64,000 nucleotides of DNA from Allolobophora icterica (lineage: Eukaryota; Annelida; Clitellata; Crassiclitellata; Lumbricidae). The position numbers and the translations under genes were made by a program. The stretch is taken from contig OY744606.1 of the NCBI GenBank assembly GCA_963556255.1, positions 7,235,106 through 7,299,105 on the forward strand, written 5' to 3'. Below, piece by piece: positions 55,016-64,000 of this stretch. The notes under the pieces were generated by a model that was not told the origin of the DNA, made no database searches, and was given only the letters and a program-made list of their open reading frames with translations. Each line of letters starts with the position of its first letter. The first letter of the stretch is position 1.

Positions 55016-55494
55016 CGGTGTTAAGCTGGTCTCTCTCAAAGGCATTTGCGTAACGCTGAGAAATTCCCGAAGTTCACATTCACACTTTTTATATTAAATT
55101 TTCGATCCGAAGTTTGCATTGAACCGGAAGATACCTGCCTGACCAATATTCTCTTTCACGAAGCTATTCTGAAAAACCCAACGCCGACAGCTTTTACAAT
55201 GTATCTTTTGTATCTAAAGTGTTGCTACATTCGGAGATATTTGCTCCTGAGTGTCCTTCTTTGGTGAGTAAACGAGAAGTCCCGTGAAGCTTAAACTGGT
55301 TTTGAATTATATCATTCAAGTTTACTCAACCGGACTAAGATTTTCAATTGGTATCTCAGAACAACCCCTCAGATACGACGCAGTGGTCGTGAATAAGCTT
55401 CAGAGCACCAGCTTATTATTCATGAGCATTGAGCACTTAGCTTTCGAGTAGCGCTTTCGAAATTTGGACTTTACGATTGTGATTACGTTCTGCA

Positions 55495-56140
55495 CTGTGT
55501 GGTTACCGCCATGTTTTTGGATCATCTAATGCCATGTCGTCCGGGATTTCCACGTGCTTAACCCATATGTTCACCGATTTGGGCAGTCAATATTCCAGCA
55601 ACACGTAATAAGTGGTTACCCTGCCGGCATGCCCAAGTGGAGCCCATACATGGCCCATTTTCTATATGGGACCCGTCTAGAGCCCATAGGGGTTTCATCT
55701 AATGCCCATGGAAATGCTGGTACGGCAAAAACCTCGCAGGCATCAATGTTGATGAGATTCTCGAATATCGCACACATGCTTGATTTTCGTCATCTCTGCG
55801 AGCATCGATTGGCTTTCAACGAACTTAACATTCTTCGAAGTCCATGTCACCATTAAGTAAGCGTGAGATAGTAAATGCTGTTTTTCTATGTGACAGTAAC
55901 TCTTAAATATCATCTTATTCAAGGGCGTAACTTTACCTAAGAAGGTAGTTTTGGCCAATTTCCTCTTCCGTTATTTGTCGTTACTTGAACTCGTAAAAAT
56001 ATTTCAACACGGGCGAAAAAGCGGTAGTAACTGTCACCACTTTTAAAGGTAGTGGTGAACGGACACCATCATCACAATACAAAGTAACTCCTATGATCAT
56101 AATTACCGTCATATGCTCACGATCCTCTACTTATGGCCTT
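55495..56140. other. Segment present only in unit 2
   Basis: Lies between blocks that adjoin closely in unit 1. I see no termini or coding that would classify it. Confidence 0.4.
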
Positions 56141-56149
56141 CCACTCCAC

Positions 56150-56385
56150 ATTAAAATCTCACCTCTTCAAGTATTTCTGCCCTAATCCCATCAATCCTCC
56201 GTCTTTCAAACTATCGAACTCTCAACGAAACCCGTCTTAGCAGCTCCTCCTCTGTGGTCTCTCTGGCAGTCGGACTCGGAACTTCTCTTAACATCCCCCC
56301 TCTGACTTGACGCAGCGCTTGTGAATAAGCTGGTGCTAGCTCTGCGCTTAGCTTCAGATCAGGCAGCGCTTAAGAAATTTGGAGT
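56150..56385 (+). mobile_element. LINE family C 3' end
   Basis: Counterpart of 34120-34395, ending AGCGCTTAAGAAATTTGGAG. Confidence 0.7.
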
Positions 56386-57958
<1,573 letters not shown>

Positions 57959-58082
57959 TTCAGCGCCTTTCAGTGACAATTCAGCGCTTCAATGAGGTCG
58001 CCTTCCGGGGCACTATGTCGATGTTGCCCGGAGCCGAAGAGCGACCATCTCAACATTAATAAACCTTTCCAAATAATATAGA

Positions 58083-58156
<74 letters not shown>

Positions 58157-58166
58157 CTCGACATGC

Positions 58167-58644
58167 CACTTTAAACGATCTAATTTGCCGAAGTCTGGTC
58201 CGCGCTGGCTACCCTTCCATCAAGGAACCAGTAGGCCTTTTTAGAACTGATGGCAAAAGACCAGATGGGCTCACACTTATACCTTGGCGTGCGGGACGAA
58301 GCCTCATTTGGGATGCTACAGTGACCGACACCCTGGCCGTTTCGTACCTACCTAACACTTCAGTGACCGCGGGTGCAGCGGCTGAGATGGCAGCTAGTCG
58401 CAAAAACGCCAAGTACAGTCAGCTCTTGGCTACTTACCACTTTGTCCCCTTGGCCTTCGAAACCATGGGTCCCATAAACAACGACGGTCTGGCCTTTATC
58501 ACGGCGCTTGGAAAGAGCCTGAGCACCATCTCCGGTGAAGCACGAGAAACCTCATACCTCTTCCAACGCCTGACGCTGACAATCCAAGGCTTCAATGCAG
58601 TAGCTTTCCGCAGCACTTTCCCTCTCTCGAATCCTGAGGAATAG
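58167..58644 (+). pseudogene. Retroelement C-terminal coding fragment, unit 2 only
   Basis: The frame is open before its first ATG: LNDLICRSLVRAGYPSIKEP, RTDGKRPDGLTLIPW, SLIWDATVTDTLAVSYL, AAEMAASRKNAKYS, FVPLAFETMGPI and then SYLFQRLTLTIQGFNAVAF. This layout (DGKRPDGLTLIPW, then WDATVxDTLA, then a VETLGP-like motif and FLFQRLSxAxQRxNA) is a C-terminal module I associate with non-LTR reverse transcriptases of invertebrates. It ends at TAG 58642-58644 and is followed by a hairpin and an A-rich tail. The reverse transcriptase itself is absent. Confidence 0.75.
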
Positions 58645-58687
58645 AGGCCGTTCCAGATTATTTGCTTATTTTAATTAATATTTAAGT

Positions 58688-58714
58688 CCCCAAGGGATCA
58701 TATGTACCTTGGGG
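58688..58714. repeat. Hairpin at retroelement 3' end
   Basis: CCCCAAGG and CCTTGGGG separated by 11 nt, directly before the A-rich and ATA tail. Its position suggests a reverse transcriptase recognition hairpin. Confidence 0.75.
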
Positions 58715-59689
58715 CAAAAAAAAAATAATAATAATAATAATGATGATAATAAATTATTATTAATGTTGTTGTTGTTGTAATGGTCGGTGCTTCTTTGTTG
58801 TTGCTGCTGCTGTTTGGAAGCCAGTGATTGATATAGATATATGGTTAAAGGTAGGTATGACTGCTCCTTGTACGGGCTTCATAAGTTTATTCAGACAACT
58901 TTATTATCACAGGGTTAAGGAATTTATAACAGAAGAGGCTCAGAAACGTTACATAAGCCAAAGAATTTTGGATTCGTTGAGGTCTGTTGACTTCAAGAAG
59001 AGACATCTGCAATAACGGAACTCGTGTAATACTTTAGCGACGAGCGTGCACTAGAATTTATGAGAATTAGGCCTAATCCCTCTCATCGTTAAAATGTTAA
59101 TCGAGGCGATGGCAAACAAGATAGCGGGCTCTGTTCTGTGACATCTCTTTAGTAAGATCTGATCGTATATTGAACCTACGCACAACTTTGTATAATATTA
59201 TGGAGTCAAAAGGTGAAATTACTGTACAGAGTAACCTAAGTGGAGGTTTGATAATTTCGGCCGAGTAGACTTCACGAAATGCTGGTTGAACTGAAGTTAG
59301 ATGATGAAATAATGTTTTTGATAATCCGTGTAAGGAAGAGATGTTCAACAATCTTTCAAATGTTAATGAAGTCGCTGATGAGGCTAAAGCTTGATGTCTC
59401 AAGTCAGGTTTCTAAGTAAAGGCGCGACTAAGGCATTTATGAAACGTGGTGGAAAAAGCAGTAAATGAAGAATTTTTAATCAAATAAACAATAAGAGTGG
59501 GAAAAAACATCAGCACAAGAAACAGCAAATGATGTAGATATGAAGTCCATGCGAGAGGATTTAATTTAATGTAACAGCCCAGGTTTTCCTATGACGACCG
59601 TGTGGCCTCAACCCTGCCCATTTTCAACGAATTGATATGAATTTCAAGCCAGTCGGTTAGGATTCAGAGAGGTTCGTAAACCCATTCTT

Positions 59690-60130
59690 CGTGCTCATGA
59701 AACGTAACTGTTAATACTATCTACACTATCCATTCAACCTATTACTATTATCTTTCTCTATCTCGGCCTTCAGTCTCCTCATCTCTGAAATTCTGGAACC
59801 GCTCCTTAGTCTATGCTGCACCGGCTCTTTGGAACAATCTCCCAAAAGATCTCCGCCAGTTTGCTCATCCTCCCAAATCGCCTGTTGACATCACCTCTCC
59901 GCCGCTCGCACTGTTTTCCGCTGCTTTCCACTCACGACTGAAAACCGAACTCTTCAAGCTTTCCTATCCTGATTCCATTCCTGCACCACCACACAACCGC
60001 CATCATCACCGATTACCACCGTAGCACCCTGCTGTCTCCTCGGCTTGACCTCCCCGGACTCTGACCTGGCACCGGAACGGATGAGGCGGACATGGCTATT
60101 GCGGACTTGATTTGATATAGTTCCGGTGAA
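59690..60130 (+). mobile_element. LINE family B fragment (C-terminus and 3' UTR)
   Basis: Encodes LKFWNRSLVYAAPALWNNLP, KDLRQFAHPP, then FHSRLKTELFKLSYPDS before a stop, followed by the family B tail (TGGCTATTGCGGACTTGATT). The ALWNNLP...LKTELF pattern is the C-terminus of L2/CR1-like reverse transcriptases. Confidence 0.85.
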
Positions 60131-60282
60131 TAAGGGTTTTTACAGTTAGGCTGCCATCTGGAGTCCTTAAAGCATTTCGAATTTATCAGAAAAAGACGTA
60201 GACGTAAGATGATTACTCAGAGGAATTGCCAATGATAAAACATTTTCTTTGACAGAAGAATTTGACCTGTGTTTTCAAGAAG

Positions 60283-60355
60283 ATGGTTCATCTTGTATCT
60301 GCATTGGTGATCGTTGTTTTGCTGGGTTTCGTTGAGTGTCAGACATCCAAACCAG
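60283..60355 (+). CDS. SCPEP1: SCPEP1 copy 2, exon 1
   Basis: Encodes MVHLVSALVIVVLLGFVECQ, then TSKP: a signal peptide with three substitutions in its first 20 residues from copy 1. Donor GTAACG. Confidence 0.9.
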
Positions 60356-60740
60356 GTAACGATACAATTCTACCAACTTGTAGAAAATAAGCTCCAATTA
60401 ACACTGGGATTTTCATTCAGTTGTTTGCTTGCTTGTTCTCTCATTAGTTCATTCATTCATTCATTCAATATTAATTTTCTTATCTCTTCAAAAATATCTA
60501 CTCAGATGTGAACTAAGTTAAGTTTTGACGAAAGAGAATAATTTCAGGCATTTATATAAGGTGCATCTGGCGCCCCAACCTTGAAGAGGCACGTATAGAG
60601 AAGATTTTTCCAAGTTTACGGTCCAATCATTACGAGACGCTGGGTTACAATTGTCTTATTTTGAACGAAGATGACAACCACTTCATGAAGACTGAAGTTC
60701 TTTCAGAAGATCTTAAAGGTTACATGTGTTTTCCAAACAG

Positions 60741-60901
60741 ATGACCCAGGATCTAAGAAAACCAAAGAGATTTGGTCGCAAAATAAAAATGAGAAATGGG
60801 GCTATGTGGACGTGAGAAACGACTCCCATATGTTCTATTGGCTTTACTATACCTCTCATCCAGATGGAGCCACGGAGCGACCGTGGATCATATGGCTACA
60901 G
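60741..60901 (+). CDS. SCPEP1: SCPEP1 copy 2, exon 2
   Basis: Encodes TKEIWSQNKNEKWGYVDVRN and on to RPWIIWLQ. It is 24 bp longer than exon 2 of copy 1. Its intron 1 lacks the SINE. Acceptor TTTTCCAAACAG. Confidence 0.92.
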
Positions 60902-60977
60902 GTTAGACATTCATATCACATAACAATGACAAAGACGATGGTGATGATAAAGGCGATGATTATGATGATAACATTGA

Positions 60978-60985
60978 CGACGATG
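60978..60985. other. Unoccupied hAT target site
   Basis: A single CGACGATG in the sequence that carries the 39296-39653 element in unit 1. Confidence 0.9.
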
Positions 60986-61232
60986 TGAATGATAATGTAC
61001 TTGATAATGAAGGTGATGATCTTCTTCAGTCTCCTGAAGTCCATAGAAAACTTTTATGATGACAGTGAAAATGAAAATAGTCGTAATTCGCCAACATCGT
61101 CAAAATAATTATGTAGCCTACATATGTATTTACGTATCAAGGTACTTAAATTAGTGCCTCCTAGGTACCTCATAGAAGCGCTGTACTTAATTGTATTTAC
61201 AATCATCATCTGAGTTTGTATTATATATATAT

Positions 61233-61236
61233 ACAT

Positions 61237-61307
<71 letters not shown>

Positions 61308-61308
61308 T
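61233..61308. repeat. (TTTA)n microsatellite
   Basis: About 19 units; the matching spot in unit 1 (39908) has only about five. Confidence 0.95.
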
Positions 61309-61390
61309 TAACCCAAAGTGAGTAGCCTATTGCAAGTTCCGCAATGCGTTGGTTTCGTGTTCTATACCCTGGAATACGTCCAATGCAGGT

Positions 61391-61394
61391 TTAA
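61391..61394. other. Unoccupied piggyBac TTAA target
   Basis: GCAGGTTTAAGCGATAAA corresponds to the flanks of 40376-42483 joined at one TTAA. Confidence 0.9.
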
Positions 61395-61705
61395 GCGATA
61401 AACGGCAGAAAATGAAAACTTCCGCTAAGTTCCACTATATGGCAATGGGTTCCCTAGGCTTTTTACTTTATCCAGGAAAGTGTTATCCTTCAGGATATAA
61501 AAAATGGCAAAACAATATGAAAGATAGGTACATTTCATCGTGTTCTGAGCAGGAGAAGGTCTTTTCTTTCTATCTATCTACCAACATAAATAAAAATATA
61601 TCTGTCTACTCGCTATCTGTCCATTCATCCATTTATCAATATAGGACTTAAATGCAGTGAACGAGACGAACATACATGTACAGTTTTCTGTTTACGTATT
61701 TTCAG

Positions 61706-61795
61706 GGTGGTCCTGGGGGATCAGGCTGCGGTCACGGGAACTTTTGGGAAATTGGTCCACTGAAGTCTGACCTGGAACCTAGAAACACCACTTGG
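61706..61795 (+). CDS. SCPEP1: SCPEP1 copy 2, exon 3 (last exon visible)
   Basis: Encodes GGPGGSGCGHGNFWEIGPLK and ends NTTW. Splice sites are intact. No exon 4 appears in the remaining 2.2 kb, whereas in copy 1 it follows after 770 bp. Confidence 0.93.
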
Positions 61796-62028
61796 GTGAG
61801 ACCTTGGGTGTATATATCTCTCACAATATAAAAATTCCGCCCATAATACTTGTAGGCCAGAAATTCGCAAATTAACACCTTGTTTGATTAGAAAGAAGAA
61901 ACTGCTAATTATAGTATAGGCCTACTGCTCGTATATCTGCAGGTATATCTGCAGATATACATGCATCATATAATACATCTACTTGAATTATTTAATGCAT
62001 TCACATCTCATCTGGGTTCTAGGACGTT

Positions 62029-62125
62029 TGGTCAACGGACGATTGGTCAACGGACGATTGGTCACGGACGATTGATCAACGGACGATTGGTCAAGCGGAC
62101 TGTTCGTCAAGAGGACGGTTGATCA
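62029..62125. repeat. Short GGACGATTGGTCAAC minisatellite
   Basis: Six variant units of about 15-17 bp at the point where homology with unit 1 ends. Possibly the terminus of the inserted element. Confidence 0.88.
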
Positions 62126-62292
62126 GAAATTTTAATTTCAAATACTGGAAACGCTTTTAAAATATGTCACTTCTCTTATCAGTACAAACAACACAGATAT
62201 ACGATAACCCTTTGAAATCGACGACCACTAATTATTATCCCTAGACAGACTAACCGCGGAATTGAATCGCTGCTCATGTGCTGTCATCCAAC

Positions 62293-62968
62293 CATTGGCG
62301 TAAACTTGTCCAAAATATTGGCGGGGCAAAATATTGGTGGGGCATGGGGTCTGGACCAGAGGTGCAAAAAAAGTTTTTCAAGACGAAAAGTTGTTTGTTG
62401 TTTTTTAAAAGGTTTTTGTTGTTTTTGTTGTTTTTAAGTTTTTCTGATTTCGGATCATAAAAATCATGAAAAATGACATGAACAAGAGCTCCAATTCAGT
62501 TTAATCCAGTTGCGATTTCCGAAAATTAAAAATCATTTAATCAACGCTATTAAAATAACTTCTACAAAAATAAGAAATTTATTTTTTTTAAACAGAAACA
62601 AATTTTGTGGTTTTCTTTTTGTTGTTGTTTAAAACAAAATCCGAAAAAGCTTTTTTCACCTCTGGTCTGGACAGTCAGCAGAGGCATCTGGTGTTACGTT
62701 AATGCGTATGAATTGGGTGTTTTGTTTACATGTAAATTTGTTCCATATTGAAGATATTGAAGATAAAAATAAATCTTTGTTTCCATTATGAATTTCTGAT
62801 AGTATTTCAGTTCTGTGTCTCTGTTTCTGAAGAAATTTGTCTGTAATGAAACATAATATTTTAATATTAGAAGAAATTCTCTTCTCGATTTTGGGGGGGC
62901 ATTGCCCCGGCTCCTCAATTATTGGGGGAGGCACGTGCCCCGGCTGACCCCCAGAGTCTACGCCTATG
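62293..62968. mobile_element. hAT element (outer of a nested pair)
   Basis: CATTGGCGTAAAC at the left and AGTCTACGCCTATG at the right, with a perfect 8 bp target duplication CATCCAAC (62285-62292 and 62969-62976). It shares the CATNGGCGTA start with 39296 and 41957. Confidence 0.9.
62357..62664. mobile_element. hAT MITE nested in 62293-62968
   Basis: 308 bp from CAGAGGTG to CACCTCTG. The inverted repeat continues through A-rich and T-rich runs. The 8 bp target duplication GTCTGGAC is perfect. Confidence 0.93.
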
Positions 62969-63138
62969 CATCCAACGATGTGGTCCAACAATGTGTTTGT
63001 TGATCGAAGGGCTGGAGAAAGCAGAAGGGGGCGTTCTCGCAAGGCGCAGCGGGAGTCCAGGAAATTGGTACCAAGAAATACCGTGACTTGGTAGGAAAAG
63101 TCAGACGTGCTGTTGGGGTATATGGAAGAGCGAACGTG

Positions 63139-63244
<106 letters not shown>

Positions 63245-63419
63245 GGTGGTCCACGGGACAATGGTAAAAATTCACCTTTATCAGAACTAGTCTCCACAAG
63301 TTTAAATCTGTTCTACCTCACCTAAGTAACATGTGGTCCAAATCTGAAGCAGATTGGAGCACTTTTAGAGGTGGCTCAAGGCCCCCAACATTTTCTTCCT
63401 AATACCACGTACGGCCTAG

Positions 63420-64000
63420 TGGAAATCATTGACTGTTATTTACTAGTCTAGCCAATTTGCAGTTAGACCTGAGTCAAATTGCTTCTGAAGCTTTTTAAAT
63501 GGTTTCCTGCTCAGAAAACCATTGCTGAATAACATATCCAGAATCCGACAAAATTGGACCACAGGAACACCCCCAAAAATGAATTTCAAAATGGCGGATT
63601 GGCTGTTTCCTAATAAATACCAGTAATACTACCAATTAATTTGCATGTTAGACCTGGACAATATTGCTACTGAGACTTTTTAAACGGTTTCCTGCTCAGG
63701 AAGCATTGCTGAGTAACATATCCAGAATCCGACAAAATCGGACAACAGGAACACCCCCAAAAATGAATTTCAAAATGGCGGATTGGCTGTTTCCTAAGAA
63801 ATACCAGTAATACTACCAATAATTTGCCGTTTGACCTGGACAATATTGCTACTGAGACTTTTTAAACGGTTTCCTGCTCAGGAAGCATTGCTGAATAACA
63901 TATCCAGAATTCGACAAAATCGGACCACAGGAACATCCCCAAAAATGAATTTCAAAATGGCGGATTGGCTGTTTCCTAAGAAATACCAGTAATACTACCA
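63420..64000 (+). repeat. Satellite, about 183 bp period, continues past window
   Basis: AAATGGCGGATTGGCTGTTTCC begins at 63589, 63773 and 63955. The first unit is more diverged than the later two, as expected at an array edge. Confidence 0.92.

Overview
This is a repeat-rich animal nuclear contig with no prokaryotic or organellar features. Spliced genes with GT/AG introns, a split tRNA gene, tRNA-derived SINEs, L2/CR1-type LINE relics, many hAT elements and long microsatellites all point to a metazoan. The frequent TAGGCC motif and the SINE/LINE tails that share a TATAGCGCC-type end suggest a marine invertebrate. I cannot name the species, and that placement is inference.

Layout. 0-8.2 kb: a terminal exon resembling an N-formylglutamate amidohydrolase-like protein (about 865-1537), a GC-rich minisatellite, an intron-containing tRNA-Met(CAT) gene (2934-3024), a LINE C-terminal fragment, and a nest of hAT elements one inside another (7072-7858) followed by a further one (7883-8220). 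8.2-17 kb: hAT relics, two full tRNA-derived SINEs, and an L2-like LINE relic interrupted by a 615 bp hAT with CGTACG-rich ends. 17-22 kb: tandem repeats and a large inverted repeat (arms 18408-19187 and 21085-21853) around a 69 bp minisatellite. 22-32 kb: a decayed protein-coding stretch on the minus strand, a 33 bp minisatellite, a plausible first exon at 28260, and possible minus-strand exons at 29.7-31.6 kb flanking a compound trinucleotide tract.

32-64 kb is a tandem segmental duplication with a unit of roughly 22 kb. The first unit (about 32.05-54.4 kb) holds a complete 11-exon serine carboxypeptidase gene of the SCPEP1 type (38469-53523, 426 aa, catalytic Ser161, Asp344 and His403). 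The second unit (from about 54.4 kb) repeats the 5' flank and exons 1-3 (60283-61795), then is interrupted by more than 2 kb of unrelated DNA before the window ends.

The two units act as an internal control. In the first unit a 1028 bp hAT, a SINE, two shorter hAT-like elements and a 2.1 kb piggyBac relic are each absent from the matching place in the second unit, which leaves the empty target sites visible. These insertions therefore postdate the duplication, or were lost from one copy. The last kilobases hold another nested hAT pair, a (TA)n tract and a satellite of about 183 bp that runs off the window.
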